Of a stretch of DNA of 64,000 nucleotides, positions 26,660 to 35,678 are shown one piece after another (position 1 is the first letter of the stretch; each line of letters starts with the position of its first letter). Below the pieces are notes generated by a model. The model saw only the letters and a list, made by a program, of their open reading frames with translations, was not told where the DNA came from and searched no databases. The position numbers and the translations under genes were made by a program. The stretch is from Luteitalea pratensis (GTDB lineage Bacteria > Acidobacteriota > Vicinamibacteria > Vicinamibacterales > Vicinamibacteraceae): contig NZ_CP015136.1 in NCBI RefSeq assembly GCF_001618865.1, forward strand, positions 186,001-250,000, given 5' to 3'.

Positions 26660-28156
26660 ATGTTCGAGTTCGTGCTGAACGGACAGGTCGTCCGCGTCCC
26701 CGGGGCGTCGGCCGACATGACGCTGCTCGACTACCTGCGATCGCGCGGCCTGACGGGTGCCAAGGAAGGCTGCGCCGAGGGGGAATGCGGCGCCTGTGCC
26801 GTGGTGATCCGGTGCGGACGTCCGAACGAGGCAGGCAGCGAGTACCGCGCGGTCAACAGCTGCCTGATGCTGCTGCCGATGGCTGCCGGCCGCGAAATCG
26901 ACACCGTGGAGTCGCTTGCAGACGACGATCGCCTGGCGCCGGCGCAGCAGGCCCTCGCGGCCGCTGGCGGATCGCAGTGCGGCTATTGCACGCCCGGCTT
27001 CGTCATGAGCCTGATGGCGGAGTACTACCGCCCGGGACGGGTCGGCGCCTGCGATCCGAGTGCCCTCGACGGCAACCTCTGCCGCTGCACGGGGTACCGG
27101 CCCATCGCCGATGCCGCGCGATCGCTCGGTCCGGCGACGCCCGACAGGTTCAGCGCCCGCCTGGAACATTCCGTGCCGGCCTTGGAGCAGGTGACCGTCG
27201 ACGGTTTCTCGCGGCCAACGAGCGTGGATTCATGCGTCGCCCTCCTCCAGGGAAACCCAACGGCCGCGCTCGTCGCCGGCGGCACCGACCTCGTCGTCGA
27301 GCGCAACCTGCGTCAGCGGCGCTGGCCGCACCTGGTCAGCGTCGAGGCGATCGAGGAACTCCACACGCTCGATGACACCGCGGAGTGCGTGCGCATCGGC
27401 GCCGCACGGCCGCTGGCCGACCTCTTGCGCGGCTGGTCCGACGCGCCGGAGGCCGTTCGCGAGTGGGTCACGCTGTTTGCGTCGCCGCTGATCCGTCATC
27501 GCGCCACGCTGGGCGGCAATCTCGCGACTGCGTCACCGATCGGCGACGGCGCCCCGCTCCTGCTGGCACTCGACGCCTCGATCGAGATTGCGAGCCCGGG
27601 GCACGACGATGCAGACCCATGGGCCGGGCTCGGCCACCTTCGCCCTCCGGGCGTCGGTGCCCAAGGAGAGCCGGCCCTGCCATCGACCCGATCTACCTCT
27701 TCGCCCGCGATCGGACAGCGGCAGGCCAAGCGGCGCGTCATGCCGCTGGCCGAATTCTTCACGGCGTACCGGCAGACGAGGCTCGCCCCTGGGGAGTTGA
27801 TCGTGGCCATCCGTGTCCCCCGGCCACTACCGCGTCGCCTGCGGTTCTACAAGGTCACGAAGCGTCGGCTCGACGACATCAGCACCATTGCGGCGGCATT
27901 CGCAATCGATGCGCCGGCGGGCATCGTCGGTCGCGCGCGCGTCGCGTTCGGCGGTGTGGCCGCCACGCCCCTTCGCCTCCCGGAAGCCGAGGCCGCGCTC
28001 GAGGGGCAGCCCTGGAGCCTTGCCACGGTCGCACGTGCGCAGGATGTCATCCAGCGCGTGCTGCAGCCCCTCTCTGATCACCGTGGCTCGCGGGAGTATC
28101 GACTGGCGATGGCCTGCAGCCTCCTGGAGAAGTGCTGGTGGGAGTCGCAGTCATGA
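26660..28156 (+). CDS. Xanthine-dehydrogenase-type small subunit (2Fe-2S + FAD), with repeat insert
   Basis: 498 residues. The N-terminal ferredoxin domain has CAEGECGACAV and a helical second [2Fe-2S] domain with CGYCTPGF and CRCTGYRP. The FAD-binding domain (about 180-490) has AALVAGGTDLV and ATLGGNLATASPIGD. Electrons pass from the molybdenum subunit through these centres to FAD. Residues 321-341 (WAGLGHLRPPGVGAQGEPALP) are the translation of a family A repeat on the opposite strand, read in frame between two strands of the FAD domain. It overlaps the large-subunit gene by 4 nt (ATGA). It is divergent from the LodA operon. Confidence 0.9.
   Translation: MFEFVLNGQVVRVPGASADMTLLDYLRSRGLTGAKEGCAEGECGACAVVIRCGRPNEAGSEYRAVNSCLMLLPMAAGREIDTVESLADDDRLAPAQQALAAAGGSQCGYCTPGFVMSLMAEYYRPGRVGACDPSALDGNLCRCTGYRPIADAARSLGPATPDRFSARLEHSVPALEQVTVDGFSRPTSVDSCVALLQGNPTAALVAGGTDLVVERNLRQRRWPHLVSVEAIEELHTLDDTAECVRIGAARPLADLLRGWSDAPEAVREWVTLFASPLIRHRATLGGNLATASPIGDGAPLLLALDASIEIASPGHDDADPWAGLGHLRPPGVGAQGEPALPSTRSTSSPAIGQRQAKRRVMPLAEFFTAYRQTRLAPGELIVAIRVPRPLPRRLRFYKVTKRRLDDISTIAAAFAIDAPAGIVGRARVAFGGVAATPLRLPEAEAALEGQPWSLATVARAQDVIQRVLQPLSDHRGSREYRLAMACSLLEKCWWESQS
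27620..27681 (-). repeat. Family A repeat inside the FAD-domain coding sequence
   Basis: Read on the minus strand: GGCAGGGCCGGCTCTCC to CCGAGCCCGGCCCA, matching the intergenic copies at 3642, 18741 and 35064. It lies wholly within an open reading frame and keeps the frame open. Confidence 0.85.
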
Positions 28157-30468
28157 CTGCCCGTGATGCACGCGGCCCGGTCCCGATCGTTGGCGCGGCC
28201 GTCCCGCACGAAAGCGCGGCGGGCCACGTCACGGGCGCTGCGCTCTACACTGACGACCTGCTGGCGCGTTATCCGGGCCTGCTGCACGCGTGGCCCGTGC
28301 TCTCGCCACACGCGCATGCGCGGCTGCTGTCACTCGACACTGCCCCCGCCCTGGAAGTGCCGCGCGTGGTGACGGTGCTGACGAGCGCCGACGTGCCGGG
28401 CGAGGGAGACACGGGTCCGGCCAGGCGCGACGAGCCGCTCTTTCCGGACGAGGTCATGTTCCATCACCAGCCCGTCGCGTGGGTACTGGCTGAGACACTC
28501 GACGACGCGCAGCGTGGCGCGGCGCGCGTCATCGCCGAGTACGAGGAACTTCCGGCGATTCTCACCATCGACGACGCGATCGCACACGACGCGTACCTCG
28601 CCGGGCCGTTCCGCATCACGCGCGGCGACGTGGGGGCGGTGGAGACGTGCGCGCTCCAGTGCACGGGCGAACTCCGCATCGGCGGGCAGGAGCACTTCTA
28701 CCTCGAGACGCAGGCGGCCCTGGCGTGGCTGGACGAGACCGATGGCGTGGCGCTGCACTCGTCGACGCAGCATCCCTCCGAGACGCAGGAGGTCGTGGCG
28801 CGTGTGCTGGGCGTGCCACGGCACCGCGTCACGGTCGAGTGCCTGCGGATGGGAGGCGGATTCGGCGGCAAGGAGACGCAGGCCTCGGCGTGGGCCGCGA
28901 TCGCGGCGCTCGCTGCGTGGAAGACGAAGTGCCCGGTGCGTGTGCGGCTGACCCGACAGCTGGACATGGCGCTCACGGGAAAGCGTCACCCGTACCTTGC
29001 GCGTTACGAAGCCGGCTTCGCGAAGGACGGGACGCTGCAGGCGCTGCGCCTGTCGCTCTGGTCCGACGGCGGTTACAGCCTCGACCTGTCCACCGCGATC
29101 ATGTGGCGCTCGATGTTCCACTGCGACAACGCCTACCACCTGCGCGCCGTGGACGTCGTCGGCTACGTCTGCCGCACGCACAAGACGTCGCAGACGGCGC
29201 TGCGCGGCTTCGGCGGACCGCAGGGCATGGTGGTGATCGAGGAGATTCTGGCGCAGGCCGCGGCCAGGCTTGGCCTGCCTGCCGACACGATTCGCGAACG
29301 CAATTTCTATCGTCCCGGCGATACGTCTCACTACGGTCAGCCAGTCGAGGGCGCCGAGCGTCTCGCGACGATCTGGACGATGCTGAAGGAGACGAGTGAC
29401 TTCGATCGCCGGCGCGCCGAGGTCACGGCCTTCAATGCGGGCAGCCCGCACCTGAAGCGCGGCCTGGCGATCACGCCCGCGAAGTTCGGCATCTCGTTCA
29501 CGGCCACGTTCTACAACCAGGGCAGCGCGCTCGTCCTGGTCTACCGCGACGGCAGCGTCCAGGTGAACCACGGCGGCACGGAGATGGGCCAGGGCCTGTT
29601 CACGAAGGTCCGGCAGATCGCGGCTGGCGCCCTGGGCGTGAGCGCCGATCGTGTTCGCCTGATGCCGACGCGCACCGACAAGGTGCCCAACACGTCGGCC
29701 ACGGCCGCCTCGTCGGGGACGGACCTGAACGGCGCCGCCGTGGAGGACGCGTGCCGGCAGATCATCGCGCGGCTCACGACGGTCGCTGCAGGGATCCTCG
29801 AGTGTGATCCGTCGATGGTGCGCATTTCGTCGGGCCTGGTCAGCGGCGGCGGGCGGTCGGTGCCGTTTGCCGACGTCTGCGAAGCCGCGTACCACGCCCG
29901 TGTGCCGCTTTTCGCGCAGGGGTTCTACCGCACGCCTGGCATCCATTTCGATCCGGCGACAGGCCAGGGCCACCCGTTCTACTACTTCACGTACGGCGCC
30001 GCCGTGTCCGAAGTGGAAGTCGACCGATTCACCGGGGCCCATCGCCTGCGGCGTGTGGACATCCTGCAGGATGTCGGCGATGCGATCTCGCCGATCGTCG
30101 ACCGCGGGCAGATCGAGGGCGGCTTCATCCAGGGTGCGGGATGGCTCACGGTCGAGGACCTGTTGTGGGATGGCGAGGGTCGCCTCGCCACGGGCAGCGC
30201 CTCCACGTACAAGCTGCCCTCGTGGTCCGAGGTCCCGGAGCGGTTCGAGGTGGCGTTCCTGCCGCGAGCGACGCAACCCGGCGTGGTGTCCGGCAGCAAG
30301 GCCGTCGGCGAGCCGCCGCTCATGCTCGCGATCTCGGTGCGTGAGGCGTTGCGTGACGCCGTCGCCGCGTTCGGCGATCGCAACGGCGCGGCCCGGCCGG
30401 TCGTCACGTTCGACAGCCCCGCCACTCCGGAACGCGTGTTCTTCGCCATTCAGGCTCACGTACGCTGA
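28153..30468 (+). CDS. Xanthine-dehydrogenase-type molybdenum subunit
   Basis: 771 residues. It contains the xanthine-oxidase-family motifs in order: RMGGGFGGKETQASA (about 240), TALRGFGGPQGM, VNHGGTEMGQGLFTKVRQIA (cofactor loop) and, near the end, SGSKAVGEPPLMLA with the catalytic glutamate (E in VGEPP). It should bind molybdopterin and hydroxylate an N-heterocycle or purine, passing electrons to the small subunit encoded just upstream. No XdhC-type maturation factor is nearby. The start ATG overlaps the upstream stop. Confidence 0.93.
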   Translation: MTARDARGPVPIVGAAVPHESAAGHVTGAALYTDDLLARYPGLLHAWPVLSPHAHARLLSLDTAPALEVPRVVTVLTSADVPGEGDTGPARRDEPLFPDEVMFHHQPVAWVLAETLDDAQRGAARVIAEYEELPAILTIDDAIAHDAYLAGPFRITRGDVGAVETCALQCTGELRIGGQEHFYLETQAALAWLDETDGVALHSSTQHPSETQEVVARVLGVPRHRVTVECLRMGGGFGGKETQASAWAAIAALAAWKTKCPVRVRLTRQLDMALTGKRHPYLARYEAGFAKDGTLQALRLSLWSDGGYSLDLSTAIMWRSMFHCDNAYHLRAVDVVGYVCRTHKTSQTALRGFGGPQGMVVIEEILAQAAARLGLPADTIRERNFYRPGDTSHYGQPVEGAERLATIWTMLKETSDFDRRRAEVTAFNAGSPHLKRGLAITPAKFGISFTATFYNQGSALVLVYRDGSVQVNHGGTEMGQGLFTKVRQIAAGALGVSADRVRLMPTRTDKVPNTSATAASSGTDLNGAAVEDACRQIIARLTTVAAGILECDPSMVRISSGLVSGGGRSVPFADVCEAAYHARVPLFAQGFYRTPGIHFDPATGQGHPFYYFTYGAAVSEVEVDRFTGAHRLRRVDILQDVGDAISPIVDRGQIEGGFIQGAGWLTVEDLLWDGEGRLATGSASTYKLPSWSEVPERFEVAFLPRATQPGVVSGSKAVGEPPLMLAISVREALRDAVAAFGDRNGAARPVVTFDSPATPERVFFAIQAHVR

Positions 30469-30473
30469 TCACG

Positions 30474-30554
30474 GCGTCAGCGTCGAGCAAGCTCGACGCC
30501 TACACATCATGTGGACGTCCGTGGATCTGTAGGCGTCGACCTTCAGGTCGACGC
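30474..30554 (+). repeat. Family B hairpins, two facing copies
   Basis: GCGTCGAGCAAGCTCGACGC with flanks (30474-30504), and GTAGGCGTCGACCTTCAGGTCGACGC (30529-30554). Each is a stem of 8-9 bp with a short loop. They fill the gap between the molybdenum subunit and the acylase gene. Confidence 0.75.
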
Positions 30555-30603
30555 ATCCCAACCGGACGATCTCCTGGACGACGCACTTCGCCTACGATCA
30601 GGC

Positions 30604-33048
30604 ATGCCCCGTCTCGGCTCGGTGTTGCTGTTCGTCGCACTCCTGCTTGCCTCATCGACGATTGGCGGCGCCCGTCAACCTGCGTCACCGCCCATGATGG
30701 TGCCGGGCCTCGAGCGTCCCGTGCAGGTGTTGGTGGACGAATGGGGCGTGCCGCACATCTACGCCGAACGGCTCTACGATGCCTTCGCCGCACAGGGCTT
30801 CATCGCGGCCCGCGACAGGCTGTGGCAGATCGACCTCTGGCGGAAGCGTGGGCTCGGCGAGATGGCCAGGGACTTCGGGCCCGCGTACGTCGAGAGCGAC
30901 CGGATGGCGCGGGCGGTGCTGTTGCGCGGCAGCCTGTACCGCGAGTGGCTCGCGTATGCCTCGGACGCCAAGCGTATCGCCGAGGCATTCGTCGCCGGCG
31001 TCAATGCGTACGTCGATCTTACACAGCGGCAACCGGAGCTGCTTCCGGAGGAATTCCGCCTTCTCGCGTACCGCCCCTCGCGCTGGGAGGCCGCCGACAT
31101 CGTCCGCATCCGGCACCACGGCCTGACGCTGAACCTCACGAACGAGATCGACCGCGCCGAGGTGTACTGCAAGGATGGCCCCGACGCGCCGCGCGTGGAC
31201 TGGCTGCGGCGTGCGCTGGTCCCCGAAGTCGTGCCCACGCTGTCACCCGGCCTCGATCCCTGCGCGCTGCCATTCGCGGCGCTTCGCCAGGCGTATGCAC
31301 TGGCGACCGCGCGCCCGCAATTCGCCGCAACGGCGACAGCGCCGGGTCACACCACCGCGCCAGGCGACCTGCTGGCGCTCGGCACGCCTGACGACATGTT
31401 GGCGCAGGGATCGAACAACTGGGTTGTCGCGCCCGCACGGAGCGCCACCGGGCGTCCGATCCTGGCAAGCGACCCGCACCGCACGCACGGGGCACCGAGC
31501 CTGCGGTACATCAGCCATCTCGTCGCACCCGGCCTCGACGTGATCGGGGCCGGCGAGCCGTTCCTGCCTGGCATCTCGGTCGGGCACAACGAGGCGATCG
31601 CCTTCGGGCTGACCCGCTTCTACATTGATCAGGAAGATCTCTACGTCTACGACACCAACCCCGATCGTCCCGGCGAGTACATGTACAAGGGGCGCTGGGA
31701 GCCGATGGCGACCGTCACCGAGCGCATCGAGGTGCGCGGCGAGTCGACACGGACGGTGACGATCGCGTTCACGCGCCATGGTCCGGTCTTGACGGCCGAT
31801 GCCGCCGCGCACCGGGCGTTCGCGCTCCGCGCGGCGTGGCTCGACGAGGGGATGTCGCCGTATTTCGGCGCGATCGAATACATGCGCGCGCGCAACTGGG
31901 AGCAGTTCTCGGCGGCGATGAACCGCTGGGGCGCACCTGGCGAGAACCAGGTATACGCAGACACCAGCGGCAACATCGGATGGATTCCGGCCGGGCTCAT
32001 GGTGGTGCGACCCAACTGGGACGGGCTCACGCCGGTCCCAGGCGACGGACGCTACGAGTGGGCTGGCTACCGCGACATGGACGAATTGCCTCGTGCCTTC
32101 AACCCGCCGTCGGGGTACGTGGTCACCGCCAACGAGAACACCATCCCGCCGGATCATCCGGCCGCGACCAAGGGCGTCGGCTACGAGTGGAGTGACGGCT
32201 TCCGCGCAGACCGCCTGAAGAGCCTGGTGGCGCTGCCGGAGCCACACCGTCTCGAGGGCTCGCGCGCCTATCAACTCGACACGACATCGCTGCCGGCACA
32301 GCGCGTCGTGAAGCTGCTCGGGGGCATGACGGACCCACGACCACAGGTGAGCCGCGCTCTCGATCTGCTACGCCTGTGGGACGCGAACATCCGCGCCGAC
32401 AGCGCCGCTGCCGCCGTGTTCGAGGTGTGGTTCGCCCGTCACCTTCGTCGCGCCGTCGTGCAGGCGGTCCTGCCGCAGGCCGCCGCCGCACGCGTCGGCA
32501 TCGGCGACACGACACGCGTGTTGCAGGTGCTGGAAGGGCACGGCTCGTGGCTGACACGGGAGCGACGTGACCGAGTCCTTGCGGACTCGTTGGCGAACGC
32601 GCTCGCCGAGATCGAGAAGCGCCTCGGTCCCGACTGGACACGGTGGCAATGGGGGACGCTGCACCAGGCCGTGTTCGAGCACCCGCTCTCGGCGCGCGTG
32701 GACACCGGGACACGCCGGCGTCTCGACGTCGGTGCGTGGCCGTTGGGCGGATCGAGCGTCACGCCAATGGCGACGGCCTACCGACCGTCTGACTACCAGC
32801 TCATCTCCGGCGCGTCCTTCCGGATGGTGGCCGACGTCGGCAACTGGGACGCGTCGGTCGCGATCAACACGCCGGGGCAGTCGGGTGACCCGGGTAGTCC
32901 GCACTATCGCGACCTCGCGCCGTTGTGGGCCGCAGGACGCTACTTCCCGCTCGCCTATTCGCGGGCCGCGGTGGAGAAGGCCACGCGCACACGCATCGAG
33001 CTCGTTCCGGGACGACCAGGTGTGGCCGCGGCGGCGGTGGCGCGGTGA
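30604..33048 (+). CDS. Penicillin-acylase-family (S45) N-terminal-nucleophile hydrolase
   Basis: 814 residues from ATG 30604. A signal peptide (SVLLFVALLLASSTIGGARQ) leads to the alpha chain, starting VQVLVDEWGVPHIYAERLYDAFAAQGF. The autocatalytic site is AQGSNNWVVAP: Ser270 becomes the N-terminal nucleophile of the beta chain after cleavage of G269-S270. The conserved ASDPHR and VTANENTI segments follow. Members hydrolyse penicillins, acyl-homoserine lactones or other N-acyl compounds in the periplasm, so quorum quenching or amide scavenging are possible. A -10-like TACGAT lies 5 nt before the ATG. Confidence 0.9.
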   Translation: MPRLGSVLLFVALLLASSTIGGARQPASPPMMVPGLERPVQVLVDEWGVPHIYAERLYDAFAAQGFIAARDRLWQIDLWRKRGLGEMARDFGPAYVESDRMARAVLLRGSLYREWLAYASDAKRIAEAFVAGVNAYVDLTQRQPELLPEEFRLLAYRPSRWEAADIVRIRHHGLTLNLTNEIDRAEVYCKDGPDAPRVDWLRRALVPEVVPTLSPGLDPCALPFAALRQAYALATARPQFAATATAPGHTTAPGDLLALGTPDDMLAQGSNNWVVAPARSATGRPILASDPHRTHGAPSLRYISHLVAPGLDVIGAGEPFLPGISVGHNEAIAFGLTRFYIDQEDLYVYDTNPDRPGEYMYKGRWEPMATVTERIEVRGESTRTVTIAFTRHGPVLTADAAAHRAFALRAAWLDEGMSPYFGAIEYMRARNWEQFSAAMNRWGAPGENQVYADTSGNIGWIPAGLMVVRPNWDGLTPVPGDGRYEWAGYRDMDELPRAFNPPSGYVVTANENTIPPDHPAATKGVGYEWSDGFRADRLKSLVALPEPHRLEGSRAYQLDTTSLPAQRVVKLLGGMTDPRPQVSRALDLLRLWDANIRADSAAAAVFEVWFARHLRRAVVQAVLPQAAAARVGIGDTTRVLQVLEGHGSWLTRERRDRVLADSLANALAEIEKRLGPDWTRWQWGTLHQAVFEHPLSARVDTGTRRRLDVGAWPLGGSSVTPMATAYRPSDYQLISGASFRMVADVGNWDASVAINTPGQSGDPGSPHYRDLAPLWAAGRYFPLAYSRAAVEKATRTRIELVPGRPGVAAAAVAR

Positions 33049-33063
33049 GAGCGCTCTGCGGAG

Positions 33064-33921
33064 TCAAGGAGCGCCGAACTCGCGGCGCAGGAACGCGAAG
33101 ATATCCGCGATCTCGTCGTCGCGGAAGTTGACGAAGTCCTCGCGGGCGGCCTCGCTCATCTCACCGAGATCGCGGCCGCCGATCGGCTGGCCCGTGCGCA
33201 ACAGGTGCGCGAACTGCGGCAGGTCGTATCCGCGCGCGATCGCGAGACTCGGGCTGCCGGCGTCGGCGTCGCCACCGAACGTGCGGCCGTGGCACTCCGA
33301 ACATGTGATGCTCGCGAGGTAGCGGCCACGTTCGAACGGCGTCGACCGGGGTTGCTCTCCCCAGCGAGGCGCGGACGGATCGATTGCAGCCATCGATGTC
33401 CTGAACCTTCCGATCACGAGGCCGATGCGAGCACGGAACGAAAGATGGCGCACGGGACCGGGGCCGCGGTCAGCCGCGGGCGGCAGGCTCCTCAGGTAGC
33501 CGATGACGCGACCGAGGTCATCGTCGCTCATCGGGTAGAACGTGGCCGCGGGCATGCCGAGGGCGGTGCGGCCGTCGCGGCGCACGCCGGCTCGCAGCAG
33601 GCGGACGAGTTCCGCATCGGAATACGTCGGCAGCACCTTCGTGAGGTTGGGCGCACCGAGTTCGAACACCCCCGGCATCGACACACGGCCGCCGCCACCG
33701 GTGCGGCCGTGACAACTCAGGCAGCCGATGAGGATCGTGAAGCGCCTCGCCTCCGTGGCGTCCGTCACCGTCGTGTTCAGCGCGACGGCGGGGAGCGCTA
33801 CATCGTGCGTGCGGCCAAGGATCCATGCCGTTCGTGCGTAGACGGCGCCGATGCCCAGCGCGATGAGTACGAGAAACGACAGCACGACCCGACGCAACAC
33901 GCCAAGGGCACGGTGGCGCAT
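33064..33921 (-). CDS. Diheme cytochrome c
   Basis: 285 residues. One N-terminal membrane anchor (VLRRVVLSFLVLIALGIGAVYA) is followed by two class I cytochrome c domains. Heme attachment sites are CLSCH (about residue 65) and CSECH (about 205); likely axial Met are in ALGMPAATFYPM and the later domain. It should be periplasmic and carry electrons in respiration or to a secreted oxidase. It lies 17 bp downstream of the CBM9-like gene on the same strand. ATG 33921 is selected because it starts the anchor; an in-frame start at 34020 would overlap that gene. Confidence 0.88.
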   Translation of the reverse strand: MRHRALGVLRRVVLSFLVLIALGIGAVYARTAWILGRTHDVALPAVALNTTVTDATEARRFTILIGCLSCHGRTGGGGRVSMPGVFELGAPNLTKVLPTYSDAELVRLLRAGVRRDGRTALGMPAATFYPMSDDDLGRVIGYLRSLPPAADRGPGPVRHLSFRARIGLVIGRFRTSMAAIDPSAPRWGEQPRSTPFERGRYLASITCSECHGRTFGGDADAGSPSLAIARGYDLPQFAHLLRTGQPIGGRDLGEMSEAAREDFVNFRDDEIADIFAFLRREFGAP

Positions 33922-33938
33922 GTGATGAGTCCGTCGTT

Positions 33939-34829
33939 TCAGCGCTTCCCCGGGACGGATCCGACCGTCTCGGTCGAGAAGCGCACGCGCGGGAAGAGCT
34001 CCGGGACGTGTGAGTCCCACACACCGTGCGGACTCCAGGCCCAGCCGCCGGGATCCTTCGCCGGCGGGGCTTCCTTGTACTGGTTGAACCGCGAGAAATC
34101 CATGCGCCAGACGTCGCCGTCACGTGGTGGCAGCGCGCGTCCATCCGGCATCGCGAGGGGCTCGAGCGACTTCCACGGGATGCGGAGTTCGACGGTCCAA
34201 CCGCGATCACGATCACGGTTGTCGTTGATCGTGCCGTCGACATGGACGGCCGTCGCCAGGCCGGGCATGTCCCAGTTCCAGTAGCCGATCCGCGGTCCGC
34301 GCGGATGATTCTTGAAGCCGACGCCAGGGAACGGTCTCACGCCATCGCGCGTGCGGTCGAACTCGGGCCGGCGCGCGTAGCCGGCCGACTCAAAGGCCTG
34401 CTCCCAGATGAAGTAGACCTCGTAGATCGTGCCGAAGGAGTTGATCTCGAACTCGTAGTACGCGTCTCGCCCGGCGATGAACAGCTCGACGTCGTTGTTC
34501 TTGTAGATCGGCGAGTCACGCTCGGTGAGCGTCGCCTCGACGAACGGTTCTTCGATCCAGTACCCGACGTACAGGTAGGTGTCGTCCCACAGCACTGCGG
34601 CTCTCGTGTCGTGGATGCCGGGATGTCCGCCGATCAGGTCGGCAAACCGCGGCGATCGTTCAGCCGCGCGCCAGTCGGCCTCGTCGAGCATTCCATCGAC
34701 GACGATCGGAGAAGAGGCGCGACGCGCCGTGTACTCGGCGATGCGGTCCTCGGGCCAGGGGAACGGCCATGACTGGGCCAGGATCGGCATGGCGCCGCAT
34801 GCTATCAGCGCCGCCACCAGATGGGCCAC
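33939..34829 (-). CDS. CBM9-like carbohydrate-binding secreted protein
   Basis: About 296 residues. The core ASSPIVVDGMLDEADWRAAERSPRF...RAAVLWDDTYLYVGYWIEEPFVEATLTERDSPIYKNNDVELFI is typical of family 9 carbohydrate-binding modules and related secreted proteins. The N-terminal hydrophobic stretch (HLVAALIACGAMPILAQS) is a signal peptide. The start is uncertain: GTG 34829 gives a clean leader, but this codon falls at the end of a family A repeat, and a longer in-frame ATG at 34886 lies inside a family B remnant. No hydrolase domain is attached; it may bind a glycan in the periplasm. Confidence 0.75.
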   Translation of the reverse strand: MAHLVAALIACGAMPILAQSWPFPWPEDRIAEYTARRASSPIVVDGMLDEADWRAAERSPRFADLIGGHPGIHDTRAAVLWDDTYLYVGYWIEEPFVEATLTERDSPIYKNNDVELFIAGRDAYYEFEINSFGTIYEVYFIWEQAFESAGYARRPEFDRTRDGVRPFPGVGFKNHPRGPRIGYWNWDMPGLATAVHVDGTINDNRDRDRGWTVELRIPWKSLEPLAMPDGRALPPRDGDVWRMDFSRFNQYKEAPPAKDPGGWAWSPHGVWDSHVPELFPRVRFSTETVGSVPGKR

Positions 34830-34886
34830 GCTCGGAGAGCGGGCCCTACCGCCTTCGGCCTCGCAACGATGTGTAGGCGTCGAGTC
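34823..34886 (-). repeat. Family A short copy and family B remnant at a gene start
   Basis: Minus-strand GGTAGGGCCCGCTCTCC...GTGGCCC (34850-34823) reaches the proposed GTG codon of the CBM9-like gene. GGACTCGACGCCTACA (34886-34871) is half of a family B unit directly upstream. The rest of 34887-35135 holds only repeats and no gene. Confidence 0.65.
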
Positions 34887-35016
34887 CATCCGTCTGCTGC
34901 CTGCCACCAGCCCGCGCCGCCATCGGCTCAGACACTTCGCAGCCCAGCCTTCACGGAAGAAGGACGTCACGTCCCCAGGCCACTCGCTGTTCATGGTCGG
35001 GTAGCTTACCGCCTGT

Positions 35017-35123
35017 GGTAGGCCGGCTCTCGGAGATGTGGTCGGGCGACGCGCGGAGCGTCGGTAGGGCCGGCTCTCCTTGGGCGCCGAAGCGTGGGGC
35101 GCGGAGGTGGCCGAGCCCGGCCA
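35017..35123 (+). repeat. Family A repeat, partial plus full copy
   Basis: A truncated head GTAGGCCGGCTCTCGGAGA (35017-35035) is followed by a full 60-bp copy (35064-35123). Confidence 0.75.
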
Positions 35124-35135
35124 CTGTGCGGCGAG

Positions 35136-35678
35136 TCAAACGCCTGAAGTGTCTATCCAGTAGCGACGTTTCGCCTTGGCCATCTCCGGACCCGCGATGA
35201 TGCTCTCGAGCACGCCGCCGTTCTTCTCGATCGTCCTGATCGATCCGACGTTGTCGTCGTCACACGTCACGAGGACGCGTCCCAGGGCGAGCCTGTCTCG
35301 AGCGATGACGAGCGCCTGCCGCAGCATCTCCGTGGCAACACCCCGGCGCCGGAACTCCGGCACCACGGCGTAGCCGATGTGTCCGCCGACGCGCTCGAGA
35401 TAGGGATTCAGCGCGTGTCGAATCGACACACGCCCGACGATGCGGGGGCCCGCGAAGGCAAAAAGGAACGTCGACGCGACATGGCCGGGCAGGAGCTCCT
35501 CACCGCGCGCCCGCTCCGCGAGCACCTCGAGGTAGCGGCCAAACGGCACGCCTTCTTCGTAGTCGTGCAGAAAGTTCGGCACGTCCGGTGACGTGGCCTG
35601 GTGCGCACGCAGGAACTCCTGTTCCTCGTCTGGCGTCGGCACGCGGAGCACCAATGGCATCCCCATGATCCGGTTCAT
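35136..35678 (-). CDS. GNAT-family N-acetyltransferase
   Basis: 180 residues. The acetyl-CoA-binding motif A is GYAVVPEFRRRGVATEML (R/Q-x-x-G-x-A form), with the strand HIGYAVVP before it and motif B in VTCDDDNVGSIRTIEKNGG, where Asn contacts CoA in family members. GNAT enzymes of this general type acetylate amines on small molecules or protein N-termini; the acceptor is unknown. The start ATG 35678 overlaps the stop of the upstream luciferase-like gene by 4 nt, so the two are one operon. Confidence 0.9.
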   Translation of the reverse strand: MNRIMGMPLVLRVPTPDEEQEFLRAHQATSPDVPNFLHDYEEGVPFGRYLEVLAERARGEELLPGHVASTFLFAFAGPRIVGRVSIRHALNPYLERVGGHIGYAVVPEFRRRGVATEMLRQALVIARDRLALGRVLVTCDDDNVGSIRTIEKNGGVLESIIAGPEMAKAKRRYWIDTSGV

